Assembly: GCF_001652725.1 (NCBI RefSeq)
Contig: NZ_LWHJ01000011.1
Coordinates: 620,001 to 684,000 of the forward strand
Direction of reading: 5' to 3'
Origin: Pedobacter psychrophilus
GTDB taxonomy: Bacteria; Bacteroidota; Bacteroidia; Sphingobacteriales; Sphingobacteriaceae
DNA length: 64,000 bases
This document shows positions 27,199-36,560 of this stretch, piece after piece. Below the pieces are notes generated by a model. That model ran no database searches and was not told the origin of the DNA. It saw nothing but the letters and a program-made list of their open reading frames with translations. The stretch's first letter is position 1; every line of letters begins with the position of its first letter. A program made the position numbers and the translations under genes.

Positions 27199-27861
27199 TT
27201 ATTTAATTATAGAAAATTTACGACTAATGGTTAAACCTATTCCAACTATTAAATCACTATTCGTATCATTTTGATAAAAACCTTTTAAAGAATAATTTAG
27301 TTTTTTTGTTGATAGGTAAATATAATCCAAGGCAAATTGATAGCCTATACTTAACGAAGTTGGATGGATTTGATAAATTTTATATGATGGTTGAATGTCT
27401 TTATCATTATCATAACCATACGCAAATTTTTCTGGCAGACCAGTATTTTGAAATCTTATTACAGTGCCAGCTCCAATATTTAGCTTTTGGTTTTTACCTT
27501 GAAACAAGGTGTAAAATAGGGTTGGAGATGTTTGTAAACCTGCAGTAACAAAATGTAATGGTTGTGTTTTGTCTATTGGGTTAGTGGGTTGAGCTATAAA
27601 ATTATAAAATGGATCGGTTTGGCTATGTATGGTGAAAACTAAGTTGTTATAAAATGATAATCTTTCTTTAAACTGGTAATTATATCCAAGTTCTATTGCA
27701 AAACCATCTAAATCTCCTGATCCGTTTCTCGAGTAAAATGCTCCAAATAATAAACTTTTATTATGACCTAATTTTGTTGATGCGCTATCCGTTCTTGTTT
27801 GAGAATTACTTTGAAAACTAAATGAAAAAACAAATAAAATAATTGGTACTAATTTTTTCAT
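27199..27861 (-). CDS. Outer-membrane beta-barrel-like protein, unknown function
   Basis: 220 residues with a signal peptide (MKKLVPIILFVFSFSFQSNSQ). The mature protein alternates polar and aromatic/hydrophobic residues in short strands (LLFGAFYSRNG, FAIELGYNYQFKERLSFYNNLVFTI, SIGYQFALDYIYLS, LIVGIGLTISRKF), the pattern of a small outer-membrane barrel with a C-terminal aromatic-rich strand. No named family is recognised. Single gene, downstream of the amino-acid permease terminator. Confidence 0.65.
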   Translation of the reverse strand: MKKLVPIILFVFSFSFQSNSQTRTDSASTKLGHNKSLLFGAFYSRNGSGDLDGFAIELGYNYQFKERLSFYNNLVFTIHSQTDPFYNFIAQPTNPIDKTQPLHFVTAGLQTSPTLFYTLFQGKNQKLNIGAGTVIRFQNTGLPEKFAYGYDNDKDIQPSYKIYQIHPTSLSIGYQFALDYIYLSTKKLNYSLKGFYQNDTNSDLIVGIGLTISRKFSIIK

Positions 27862-27882
27862 AGATAGGTTTGATTTTGGTAT

Positions 27883-27917
27883 TAAAAAAGCCCTTAACCT
27901 GAGGAAAGGTTAAAGGC
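27883..27917 (-). terminator. Terminator of the amino-acid permease gene
   Basis: GCCCTTAACCT at 27890-27900 pairs with AGGTTAAAGGC at 27907-27917 (one G-U). On the minus strand the stem is followed by a run of six T. Confidence 0.75.
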
Positions 27918-28000
27918 TTAAATATATAGAAAAACTAAAAGAATTCTTAACCATTACGGATGGTTCTTTTAGTATGATACAGCTAACTTATAATTTCTTG

Positions 28001-29707
28001 TTATATATTTAATTTGCTGTTCTTATAGCTGTAAGTAAAATAAATAACTAAACCAATTACTAACCATATCAGAAATCTTAACCAATTTGTGTAACCTAAT
28101 TCTGTCATTAAATAAGAACAACTTAATAAACCTAACACAGGTATTAATGATAAATTTCTTCTAAATGAAAAATAAGTAATTACTATTAATAGAATTAAAA
28201 ACAAATAGAGTGGCAATCTTTCTCTTATAACTTCCCAACTTTGGTTAAAATCAAAAACATTCAAAAGATCTTGATAGAAGAAAATTAAACCAACAATTAA
28301 TAAAATGGGAACAATAAATTTTCCATTAATGTAAGGCATTTTAAAACGCTTTTTACCATCGTTTAATTCTGTGTCTTTGGGTAATAATAATACTCCGCTG
28401 CATACCAAAACAAAGGCGAATAAAGTTCCAATACTTGTTAAGTCTGTAACCTCGGTTAAATTCATAAACAAGGCCGGAATTGCAACTACGAAACCAGTAA
28501 CAACAGTTGCAAAAGATGGTGTTTTATATTTTGGATGTATCCTAGAAAATGCCTTTGGTAAAAGTCCGTCTCGGCTCATGCTCATCCAAATACGAGGTTG
28601 GCCCATCTGAAAAATCAATAATACACTTGCAGTTGCAATAACGGCACTAATAGAAATTACATAGCTGATTTTATTTAATCCAACTCGTTCAAAAACGAAA
28701 GCTAATGGATCTGATACTGCCAATTCACTGTAATTTACCATCCCAGTCAAAACTATGGCGACTAAAATATATAGAACTGTGCAAATTATTAGCGAATAAA
28801 TCATCCCTCTGGGTAAATCTTTTTGAGGATTTTCACACTCTTCTGCCGTAGTAGAAATGGCATCAAAACCTATGTAGGCAAAGAAAACTCCAGATACGCC
28901 TTTCATCATCCCAGAAAATCCGTTTGGCAAAAATGGGTGCCAATTTGCTGGAGTTACGTAAAAGAAACCTATAACAATTACTGCGATAACCACACAAATT
29001 TTTAAAACAACCATTGCATTAGTTGCTTTTTTTGTTTCTCTAATACCGATATAAACTAAAGATGTGATGATCAATACAATTAAAAGGGCGGGGAAATCTG
29101 CTATTAATTTAATACCTCCAACTGAAGGAGCAGTTGTCCAGGCTTCTGCTGCATATTTTGTATTAGTACTTAAACTCTCTAAAGAACTTCCTGATGCTGT
29201 TAAATCTGCAATTTGTTGACTTGCCTTGTAGGCAGAGAAATAATCCATGGTTACGTAGGCGGGTAAATGGATATTGAAACCATGCAATAAATTTACAAAA
29301 TAACCGCTCCACGATATGGCTACAGCAATATTCCCGATAGCATATTCCATTAATAAATCCCAACCTATAATCCAGGCTACTAGTTCGCCAAAAGATGCAT
29401 AGGCGTAAGTGTAAGCGCTTCCAGAGACTGGGATTCTTGAAGCAAATTCTGCATAACAAAGTGCGGAAAATCCACAGGTCACGGCTGTAATCACAAACAA
29501 AATACTAACTCCTGGACCACCATTAAACGACGCTTGACCAATGGTAGAAAAAATGCCGGCTCCAATTACGGCGGCAATTCCCATCATAGTTAAATCCCTA
29601 ACATTTAATACTTTATTTAGGCTAGCGTGTTCTCCATCGCCATATCCTTCTTTTGTATCATGTAATATTTTGGCGATGGTTTTTTTTCTTAGTATCCCTT
29701 TTTGCAT
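28001..29707 (-). CDS. APC-family amino-acid permease (cationic amino-acid transporter type)
   Basis: 568 residues with about 12-14 hydrophobic helices. The first helix region MMGIAAVIGAGIFSTIG holds the GAGIF substrate-binding loop of APC transporters, and YAYASFGELVAWIIGWDLLMEYAIG and FFAYIGFDAISTTAEECENPQKDLP are the CAT-subfamily signatures. It imports amino acids at the inner membrane using a proton gradient. The length and the cytoplasmic loops fit YfnA/CAT-like proteins. A -7-like box (CAAACATA, plus strand 29730-29737) lies 22 bases upstream. Confidence 0.92.
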   Translation of the reverse strand: MQKGILRKKTIAKILHDTKEGYGDGEHASLNKVLNVRDLTMMGIAAVIGAGIFSTIGQASFNGGPGVSILFVITAVTCGFSALCYAEFASRIPVSGSAYTYAYASFGELVAWIIGWDLLMEYAIGNIAVAISWSGYFVNLLHGFNIHLPAYVTMDYFSAYKASQQIADLTASGSSLESLSTNTKYAAEAWTTAPSVGGIKLIADFPALLIVLIITSLVYIGIRETKKATNAMVVLKICVVIAVIVIGFFYVTPANWHPFLPNGFSGMMKGVSGVFFAYIGFDAISTTAEECENPQKDLPRGMIYSLIICTVLYILVAIVLTGMVNYSELAVSDPLAFVFERVGLNKISYVISISAVIATASVLLIFQMGQPRIWMSMSRDGLLPKAFSRIHPKYKTPSFATVVTGFVVAIPALFMNLTEVTDLTSIGTLFAFVLVCSGVLLLPKDTELNDGKKRFKMPYINGKFIVPILLIVGLIFFYQDLLNVFDFNQSWEVIRERLPLYLFLILLIVITYFSFRRNLSLIPVLGLLSCSYLMTELGYTNWLRFLIWLVIGLVIYFTYSYKNSKLNI

Positions 29708-29729
29708 CTATTTTATTTAAGCTTAAATT

Positions 29730-29737
29730 CAAACATA
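29730..29737 (-). promoter_or_regulatory. -7 promoter box for the permease gene (tentative)
   Basis: CAAACATA on the plus strand is TATGTTTG on the minus strand, matching TAnnTTTG. The nearest CAA (29751) is too close for a -33 partner. Confidence 0.3.
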
Positions 29738-29781
29738 GAAAATAATCATGCAAAAATGATTTAAAATTATAAAAAACTTAT

Positions 29782-31698
29782 TTATTTACTTAAAAGCTTG
29801 TTTTTATATAAATAACTGGCTGTTTGATAGAAAGCAATAGCTTCTTCCTCTAATTTTTTATCAACTTTCTCTTCAATTTGATCATTATTAGGAAGCACTT
29901 TAAATTGTTGTACTTTTTTTTGTGGAGATAGTACCAATAAATGTCCATTTCTTATAAATCCTAATTTTTCATAAGTACTTACAAACGCCCATTCTTCATC
30001 AGGTTTAACTTGAAAAATGTCTCGACCAAAAAATTTAGAATCGTAATTAATATTTAACATCCCCAAAAGAGTAGGGACAATATCCATCTGCGCTATCAAT
30101 TTTTCAAAAACTTGGGGTTTTACTATTTTAGGCGCATATATAAAAGCCGGAATATGATATCTATAAACAGGAAGTTCCGTTTTGCCCGCACTAGATGCAC
30201 AATGGTCAGCAATAATTACAAAAATAGTATTGTTAAACCAAGGTTTAGTAGCTGCTTCTTTTAAAAATTTACCAATGGCATAATCGGTATATTTAACGGC
30301 TCCTTCTTGATTGGTATGAGATGGAATGTCAATCCTACCATCAGGATAAGTAAAAGGACGATGGTTGGAAGTAGTCATAATCTGGCTAAAAAAAGGTTTT
30401 CCAGATTGATAATCTTTATCTAATTCTTTAATGGAAAGAGTAAATAAGTCTTCATCAGCAACGCCCCAAATATTTTCATAATGTATTTCTTTCTTTTCAT
30501 TAATGGCCGTTCTATCTATAACCTGATAACCATTATTCGAAAAAAAGTAGTTCATATTATCAAAATAACCGTAGCCTCCATAGATATATTGAGTATCAAA
30601 ATTTTGTTTTTTTAGTAGATTACCAATAGAAAATAAGTTTTCATTATTGGGTCTTTTTACGATAGATTGCCCAGGAGTGGGAGGAATTGAAAGTGAGAGT
30701 GCTTCTAATCCACGTACCGTTCTAGTTCCAGAGGCATAAAGATTGCTAAACAATAACCCGTTTTTTGCCAAACTATCCATATTAGGTGTTAAATTTTGAG
30801 TATTGCCATAAACCCCTAAATAATCTGCACTTAAACTTTCTACACTTATTAAAACAACATTGTATTTTTTTTCATCTCCGGTATATTTAATTTTTCTAAC
30901 AATACTATTTTTATCTTCTAGAAAAGTTACGTTATCATGTCCTAATAATTCCCTAACAATCTTAAAGGCCCTATCTTGATCAATTGTAGCATAAAACTTA
31001 TTGTAATCTAATTCATTGTTGCAGAAAGCTGCCCCAAATTCATACAAACCATTTCCTGCTAATTCTACTGCAAACTGATTATTACTAAATTCTTTTCCTT
31101 TATTGCTTACCAAAAACCAAGAAAGAATAGGGATACAAAGCAGCGGCAATGCTATCATAGTTCTTTTCGAAAATTGAAGACTGCTGTTTAAAGACGCTTT
31201 AATGCTATTTTTAATCAGAAAAAAAGTAGCAATAGCTATTAAAAATATGATGATGAGTATTTTTATAACCGGATAAGATTGCCAAATATTTCCTATAACT
31301 TCAGTAGTATAGACTAAATAATCTACGGCAATAAAATTAAAACGAGTAGAAAATTCATCCCAAAAAACCCACTCGGCAACAATATTAAAAAGTAATAGAA
31401 AAGTAACTAATAAGAAATAGCCATATAATATAATTCGATGCCAATTTTTACGGAATATTTTATTTGGTATCAGCCAAATATATAGCACTAAAGGAATACA
31501 GAAATAACTGGCTAAAACGGTATCATAGAATAAGCCAATAAAATAAATCCCGATAATGTTAAGGAAAGTCCATTCAAAACCAGCTGCCGATTTAAATAAT
31601 AAAGCTGTACGGGTAATAAAGGCTAATGAAATAATAATAAGGTATAAAAGAAAGATTGGACCAAATCTTTTAGAAAATAGTTTTTGAAAAAGGGGCAT
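29782..31698 (-). CDS. LtaS-like membrane sulfatase/phosphoglycerol transferase
   Basis: 638 residues. Five N-terminal membrane helices are followed by an extracytoplasmic alkaline-phosphatase-type domain. It has VVLISVESLSADYLGVYG (first metal site), then ASGTRTVRGLEAL with the catalytic Thr, and IFVIIADHCASS with the second metal site Asp-His. This is the LTA synthase family layout; in Gram-negative Bacteroidetes such proteins more likely transfer phosphoglycerol or phosphoethanolamine to periplasmic glycans or lipids. The same-strand SulP gene lies 66 bases upstream, but its own hairpin-free gap gives no clear operon evidence. Confidence 0.88.
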   Translation of the reverse strand: MPLFQKLFSKRFGPIFLLYLIIISLAFITRTALLFKSAAGFEWTFLNIIGIYFIGLFYDTVLASYFCIPLVLYIWLIPNKIFRKNWHRIILYGYFLLVTFLLLFNIVAEWVFWDEFSTRFNFIAVDYLVYTTEVIGNIWQSYPVIKILIIIFLIAIATFFLIKNSIKASLNSSLQFSKRTMIALPLLCIPILSWFLVSNKGKEFSNNQFAVELAGNGLYEFGAAFCNNELDYNKFYATIDQDRAFKIVRELLGHDNVTFLEDKNSIVRKIKYTGDEKKYNVVLISVESLSADYLGVYGNTQNLTPNMDSLAKNGLLFSNLYASGTRTVRGLEALSLSIPPTPGQSIVKRPNNENLFSIGNLLKKQNFDTQYIYGGYGYFDNMNYFFSNNGYQVIDRTAINEKKEIHYENIWGVADEDLFTLSIKELDKDYQSGKPFFSQIMTTSNHRPFTYPDGRIDIPSHTNQEGAVKYTDYAIGKFLKEAATKPWFNNTIFVIIADHCASSAGKTELPVYRYHIPAFIYAPKIVKPQVFEKLIAQMDIVPTLLGMLNINYDSKFFGRDIFQVKPDEEWAFVSTYEKLGFIRNGHLLVLSPQKKVQQFKVLPNNDQIEEKVDKKLEEEAIAFYQTASYLYKNKLLSK

Positions 31699-31764
31699 TC
31701 AGATTATAGAATTTAGATTTTCAACGAAGTTGAATTTGAATTCTGAATTAATTCTGAATTTAAC

Positions 31765-33303
31765 TTAGCGCTTTTCTACAGCCACTTTATAATTGGGATC
31801 CTCAAGAATATTTACATCAATAATATCGCTTGCATTATTGAGTAGGTTGCGACAATCTTCACTTAAATGCCGAAGGTGTAGTTTTTTATTAGCCAGTTTA
31901 TATTTTGCCGTCAATTTATTTAAAGCTTCAATGCCAGACATATCTGCAACTTTACAATCCGTAAAATCAATAATTACTTCTTCAGGATCAGAAAAAACAT
32001 CAAATTTATCATTAAAAGCAGTTACAGATCCAAAAAAGAGTGGACCATAAATCTCATAGTGTTTAATGCCTTTTTCGTCAATATATTTTCTGGCTCTAAT
32101 GCGTTTTGCACTTTCCCATGCAAAAACCAATGCAGAAATAATGACTCCTATTAAAACGGCTAAAGCCAAATTATGTAACCAAATGGTAATCCCTGCAACT
32201 AAAATTCCAACAAAAACATCTTGCTTGGGCATTTTATTAATAATCCTAAAACTAATCCATTCAAAAGTCCCTATTGCAACCATAATCATTACACCAGTTA
32301 ACGCAGCCATAGGTAATAAACCAATAACAGGTGCTCCAAAAAGTATAATCATTAATATGGTAATAGATGCTATAATTCCAGATAATCTCGCCCTAGCGCC
32401 AGCAGATAAATTAACTAAAGTTTGCGCAATCATTGGGCAACCACCCATTCCAGAGAAAAATCCGTTTAGAATATTAGCGCTGCCTTGGGCAATACATTCC
32501 CTGTTTCCGTTTCCCCTTGTAGCAGTTATTTCGTCCACTAAATTTAAAGTCAACAAACCTTCAGTTAATGCAACTCCCGCCATAATAAAAGAATAGGGCA
32601 ATATAATTTCTAAAGTCTTAAAATTTATAGGGATGTTAGGGATATGAAAAGGAGGGAAGCCGCCACTCACAGATGCAATATCACTTACCGTTTTTGTATC
32701 GATATTAAAACCTAAGGCGATTAAAAAAACTACAATAATAGCTACTAATGATGGAGGAATTGCCTTACTTATTTTAGGAAATATAAAAACAATAGCAACA
32801 GTTAAAGCCACTAAACCCGCCATAATAAACAAAGGTGTGCCGGTTAACCAAGTTACTTCGCCATTTACTACAGTTTTGAATTGCTCAAACTGAGCCATAA
32901 ATATGATGATGGCCAATCCATTAACAAAACCATACATTACGGGTTGAGGTACTAATCTGATAAATTTTCCAAATTTAAATACACCTACTAAAATTTGAAT
33001 AACTCCGGCTAAAGCAACTGCAGCAAATACATATTCAATTCCATTAGATTTCATTAAAGCAATCAATACAACTACTGTTGCTCCTGCACCTCCAGAAATT
33101 AATCCAGGTCGACCACCAAAAATAGAAGTGACCAAGCCCATGATAAATGCAGCGTATAAGCCAACTAAAGGTGGAAAACCAGCCAAAATCGCAAATGAAA
33201 GTGACTCTGGAATCATGGTCATTGCAACAGTAATTCCTGCTAAAATCTCTACTTTGTAATCTATTTTTTGCTTAAAATTGAATAAGTTTAATACGGCCTT
33301 CAT
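31765..33303 (-). CDS. SulP-family anion transporter with STAS domain
   Basis: 512 residues. About 11-14 membrane helices include TMIPESLSFAILAGFPPLVGLYAAF and GGRPGLISGGAGATVVV, both SulP signatures. The last 100 residues form a STAS domain (VIIDFTDCKVADMSGIEALNKL). Members carry sulfate, bicarbonate or other anions; the substrate cannot be told here. No carbonic anhydrase gene is adjacent. A good promoter (TTG-N20-TAGCTTTG) lies just upstream, so it likely starts its own transcript, perhaps extending into the sulfatase-type gene. Confidence 0.94.
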   Translation of the reverse strand: MKAVLNLFNFKQKIDYKVEILAGITVAMTMIPESLSFAILAGFPPLVGLYAAFIMGLVTSIFGGRPGLISGGAGATVVVLIALMKSNGIEYVFAAVALAGVIQILVGVFKFGKFIRLVPQPVMYGFVNGLAIIIFMAQFEQFKTVVNGEVTWLTGTPLFIMAGLVALTVAIVFIFPKISKAIPPSLVAIIVVFLIALGFNIDTKTVSDIASVSGGFPPFHIPNIPINFKTLEIILPYSFIMAGVALTEGLLTLNLVDEITATRGNGNRECIAQGSANILNGFFSGMGGCPMIAQTLVNLSAGARARLSGIIASITILMIILFGAPVIGLLPMAALTGVMIMVAIGTFEWISFRIINKMPKQDVFVGILVAGITIWLHNLALAVLIGVIISALVFAWESAKRIRARKYIDEKGIKHYEIYGPLFFGSVTAFNDKFDVFSDPEEVIIDFTDCKVADMSGIEALNKLTAKYKLANKKLHLRHLSEDCRNLLNNASDIIDVNILEDPNYKVAVEKR

Positions 33304-33330
33304 TAATTTTTCTTGTCAATTATAAAGCCG

Positions 33331-33361
33331 CAAAGCTAGGGTTATTAGATTTGGGATACAA
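33331..33361 (-). promoter_or_regulatory. Bacteroidetes-type promoter for the SulP gene
   Basis: On the minus strand TTG (33361-33359), 20 bases, then TAGCTTTG (33338-33331), matching TTG-N19-21-TAnnTTTG. It lies 28 bases upstream of the ATG. Confidence 0.7.
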
Positions 33362-33402
33362 GTTGGTTGGTTGGATAGGATTTTAAAATAAATAATATTT
33401 TG

Positions 33403-33490
33403 GTCATGTCGAGGAACAAGACATCACACAAATAGGTATTCTGTTAGGATGAAAACTTTAAAAATGAGCTGTTTCGTTCCTCGACATGAC
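33403..33490. repeat. Long-armed intergenic inverted repeat
   Basis: GTCATGTCGAGGAAC at 33403-33417 pairs perfectly with GTTCCTCGACATGAC at 33476-33490, with 58 bases between. GC-rich arms in an AT-rich setting suggest a small non-autonomous element or dispersed repeat rather than a terminator. Confidence 0.7.
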
Positions 33491-33577
33491 GCGTTTTTTA
33501 AATTAGAACCCACAACCTTTATAGTATGATACTTAATCTGCAAACGAGAATATAAACGAAGTATTTTAAATGAAATC

Positions 33578-35062
33578 CTACTTTTTCATCAAAATTAAAT
33601 CTGCTTCTTTTGCAACTACCTGACCTGATATTATAGAAGGAGGAACGCCAGGACCAGGAACTGTAAGTTGACCTGTAAATAATAAATTCTTGATTTTTTT
33701 AGCTTTCATAGCTGGTTTAAAGAAAGCGGTTTGGGATAAAGTATTCGCTAATCCGTAAGCGTTTCCTTTATAAGAATGATAATCGTTTACAAAATCATTC
33801 ATCGCATAACTACGTTTTACAATTTCATGTCCTCGAATAGTTTGTCCAGTAATTTTTTCAAATCTATCCATCATAATATCATAATACTTTTGTCTTAATT
33901 CCTCCGTATCGGTTAAACCGGGAGCTAAAGGAATTAAAAAGAACAAATTTTCTTGACCATCAGGAGCAGAACTTAAATCTGTTTTAGAAACACATGAAAC
34001 GTAGAATAAAGGTTTTGTTGGCCATTGCGGCTCCGTATAAATTTCTCTGGCGTGTTGGTCTAAATCCTCATCAAAAAATAGATTATGATGTTGTATGCCT
34101 TCTATTTTTTTATCTAAACCTATATAAAATAAAAGAGAAGATGGAGACATTACTCTACTATCCCAATATTTTTCATCGTAATTGCGATACTTTTTCTCAA
34201 TGAGGTTTTGCTCTATAAAATGATAATCGCCAGCGGCAACCACAAAACCTGTTTCAAAATCACCTCGGGAGGTTATTAGTTTTTTCGCTATTCCATTTTC
34301 TATCTCAATTTTTGTAACCTCGGTATTTAAAATAATTTTAACTCCTTCAGTTTGTGCAACTTTAACCATTGCTTTTACAATTTCATACATTCCACCAATT
34401 GGGTACCAGGTTCCCATAGCTAAATCTGCATGGTTCATCAAGCTGTACATTGCGGGTATTTTTTGTGCAGTTGCACCTAAAAAAAGAACAGGAAATTCTA
34501 AAAGTTGGATAAGTTTTGGATTAGTAAAATATTGTCTTACATGCTTACTCATCGGTTTTAACATGTGAATTCTAATACTTTCTACCAATAATCTGATATC
34601 TATAAATTCTGTGATGGAGTGTGAAGGCCTAAAAACATAATCGCCCATGGCAGATTTGTATTTATAAGCCGCTTGGTCCATAAAATTTCTAAGACCAACG
34701 CTACTTCCTTTTTCATATTTCTCAAAAAGAGCCTCTAATTCCTGCATATTGGCAGGAATATCCATGAAATCATTCTTTCCAAAATAAACTCGATAGCCTG
34801 GATCCAATCTTTTTAAATCGTAAAAATCACTTACTTTTTTACCGAATAAGGCAAAGTAATTCTCAAAAATATCGGGCATCCAATACCAACTTGGGCCCAT
34901 ATCAAAAGTAAAACCTTTGCTTTCCCAAAGTCTAGCCCTTCCACCAGCTTGGTCGTTCTTCTCGATAATGGTAACATCATAACCTTGCTTTGCTAAAACC
35001 GCAGCAGCAGCTAAGCCAGAAAAGCCTGAACCTATAATATGTATTTTTATTTGTGATTTCAT
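33578..35062 (-). CDS. crtI: Phytoene desaturase
   Basis: 494 residues, usual size. The N-terminus has the FAD-binding fold: HIIGSGFSGLAAAAVLAKQG, then EKNDQAGGRARLWESKGFTFDMGPSWYWMP. The C-terminal signature NLLFTGQLTVPGPGVPPSIISGQ is typical of CrtI. It converts colourless phytoene to lycopene by successive desaturations at the membrane. It is transcribed away from crtB, with a 95-base shared intergenic region in which no clean promoter pair was found. Confidence 0.97.
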   Translation of the reverse strand: MKSQIKIHIIGSGFSGLAAAAVLAKQGYDVTIIEKNDQAGGRARLWESKGFTFDMGPSWYWMPDIFENYFALFGKKVSDFYDLKRLDPGYRVYFGKNDFMDIPANMQELEALFEKYEKGSSVGLRNFMDQAAYKYKSAMGDYVFRPSHSITEFIDIRLLVESIRIHMLKPMSKHVRQYFTNPKLIQLLEFPVLFLGATAQKIPAMYSLMNHADLAMGTWYPIGGMYEIVKAMVKVAQTEGVKIILNTEVTKIEIENGIAKKLITSRGDFETGFVVAAGDYHFIEQNLIEKKYRNYDEKYWDSRVMSPSSLLFYIGLDKKIEGIQHHNLFFDEDLDQHAREIYTEPQWPTKPLFYVSCVSKTDLSSAPDGQENLFFLIPLAPGLTDTEELRQKYYDIMMDRFEKITGQTIRGHEIVKRSYAMNDFVNDYHSYKGNAYGLANTLSQTAFFKPAMKAKKIKNLLFTGQLTVPGPGVPPSIISGQVVAKEADLILMKK

Positions 35063-35157
35063 TTGATGTTAAAATCCGAAATTAAAGATTTTGTTTGAGC
35101 CTTTTTAAAACAATTTGCTTCAAAAAACCTTATTTTGCTAAATACTTTTAAGCTTAT

Positions 35158-35991
35158 ATGGATCTTTATAATGAAACCTGTTTCGAGTGCAGTAAAATCA
35201 TCACTAATAAGTATAGCACTTCGTTTAGTTTAGGTATCAAGGCTTTCGATAAAAAGTTTCAATATCCAATTTATGCTATCTATGGTTTTGTACGTTACGC
35301 CGATGAAATTGTTGATACTTTCCATGATAACGACAAGGCTTATTTAATAGATAAATTTAGAAGAGACACCAAAGAAGCAATTGATATTAAAATTAGCTTA
35401 AATCCAGTATTACAATCATTTCAGGTAGTTGTAAATAAATATAATATTGAGTATGACCTGATAGATGCGTTTTTAAAATCTATGGAAATGGATTTAGATA
35501 AAACCGCTTACACTGATGAAAGTTATAAAGAATATATTTATGGTTCGGCAGAAGTAGTTGGTTTAATGTGTTTGCGTATATTTTGTGAAGGTGATGATGT
35601 TAGTTATCAAAAATTATTGCCAAAGGCGAGGAGTTTAGGGTCTGCTTTTCAAAAAATTAATTTTTTAAGAGATATCAAATCAGATTTTGATGAGCGGGGA
35701 CGCACTTATTTCCCTAATATAGATTTCAAAAACTTTGCAGAAAAGGATAAAAAAGATATAGAAGCAGATATTAAAATTGATTTTGATGATGCTTTTGAGG
35801 GAATAAAAAATTTGCCAAGTGGATCTAAACTAGGGGTTTATGTTGCGTATGTTTATTATCTGGAGCTTTTTAAAAAAATTAAAAATACGCCTGCAAGCAT
35901 TATTTCTAATAAAAGAATTAGGGTTTCTGATAGTCAAAAATTAGTTTTGATGACTCAAGCCATCATAAAAAATAAACTAAACTATGTTTAA
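35158..35991 (+). CDS. crtB: Phytoene synthase
   Basis: 277 residues. Condenses two GGPP molecules into phytoene. The two Asp-rich Mg-binding motifs are present: YADEIVDTF and NFLRDIKSDFDERGRTYFP, as is YIYGSAEVVGLMCLRIF between them. It opens a same-strand run with an unknown secreted protein, a lycopene cyclase and a cytochrome-b5-like gene. Together with divergent crtI this gives a lycopene to beta/gamma-carotene pathway; no GGPP synthase or crtZ is in the window. Confidence 0.97.
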   Translation: MDLYNETCFECSKIITNKYSTSFSLGIKAFDKKFQYPIYAIYGFVRYADEIVDTFHDNDKAYLIDKFRRDTKEAIDIKISLNPVLQSFQVVVNKYNIEYDLIDAFLKSMEMDLDKTAYTDESYKEYIYGSAEVVGLMCLRIFCEGDDVSYQKLLPKARSLGSAFQKINFLRDIKSDFDERGRTYFPNIDFKNFAEKDKKDIEADIKIDFDDAFEGIKNLPSGSKLGVYVAYVYYLELFKKIKNTPASIISNKRIRVSDSQKLVLMTQAIIKNKLNYV

Positions 35992-36027
35992 GTATTTCTC
36001 GTTATTGAAAATATTAAACTTTATAAA

Positions 36028-36555
36028 ATGAAGAATTTATTTGTTGTTTTATTATTTACGCTTTATAGTACCTTATTTGTGCAAGCAAATAATTTAGATC
36101 AAATACGTGAGGATTATATTGCATGTATTACAGATAGTGACAAAGCTGACAAATTGTGCGATCAATTAGCAGAAGTTAAAAATCCAAGTGCCGTAATTAT
36201 GGCTTATTTAGGTTCTGTACAAGCAATAAAAGCAAAACATGCCTGGAATCCGGTGAGCAAGATGAGTTATCTTAGTAAAGGTTTTGATACTATTAACAAG
36301 GCAGTAGCAAAAGACCCAAACCAGTTAGAAGTTCGTTTTTTAAGATTTAGTTTACAATACTATGTACCCTCATTTTTAGGCTATAGTAATAACTTGATGA
36401 CAGATAAAAACATTATTGTCTCCATATTAAAAAATTCTCACGTTTCTAAGTTGAATATTAATGAGGATATTTTAAAAAACATGGTTAATTTTATGATTGA
36501 TAGTAAAAAATGTAGCCCACAAGAAATAGCAGTGTTAAAAAAAGTGCTAGTATAA
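36028..36555 (+). CDS. Secreted protein of unknown function within the carotenoid cluster
   Basis: 175 residues with a signal peptide (MKNLFVVLLFTLYSTLFVQA). The mature part is helical with a TPR-like character (IMAYLGSVQAIKAKHAWNP, LSKGFDTINKAVAKDPNQLEVRFLRFSLQY). It is 36 bases after crtB and 5 bases before the lycopene cyclase gene, so co-transcription is very likely. I recall unnamed proteins of this kind beside carotenoid genes in other Bacteroidetes, but cannot confirm it here. A periplasmic helper for pigment handling is possible; no function is assigned. Confidence 0.75.
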   Translation: MKNLFVVLLFTLYSTLFVQANNLDQIREDYIACITDSDKADKLCDQLAEVKNPSAVIMAYLGSVQAIKAKHAWNPVSKMSYLSKGFDTINKAVAKDPNQLEVRFLRFSLQYYVPSFLGYSNNLMTDKNIIVSILKNSHVSKLNINEDILKNMVNFMIDSKKCSPQEIAVLKKVLV

Positions 36556-36560
36556 ATTAG

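Noticed and set aside
32066-32596. Plus-strand frame of 176 codons opposite the SulP gene
   Set aside because: Antisense to conserved SulP helices; composition is a mirror of membrane codons.
33403-33490. tRNA or structured RNA gene
   Set aside because: No cloverleaf; only a single long-range stem with AT-rich centre.
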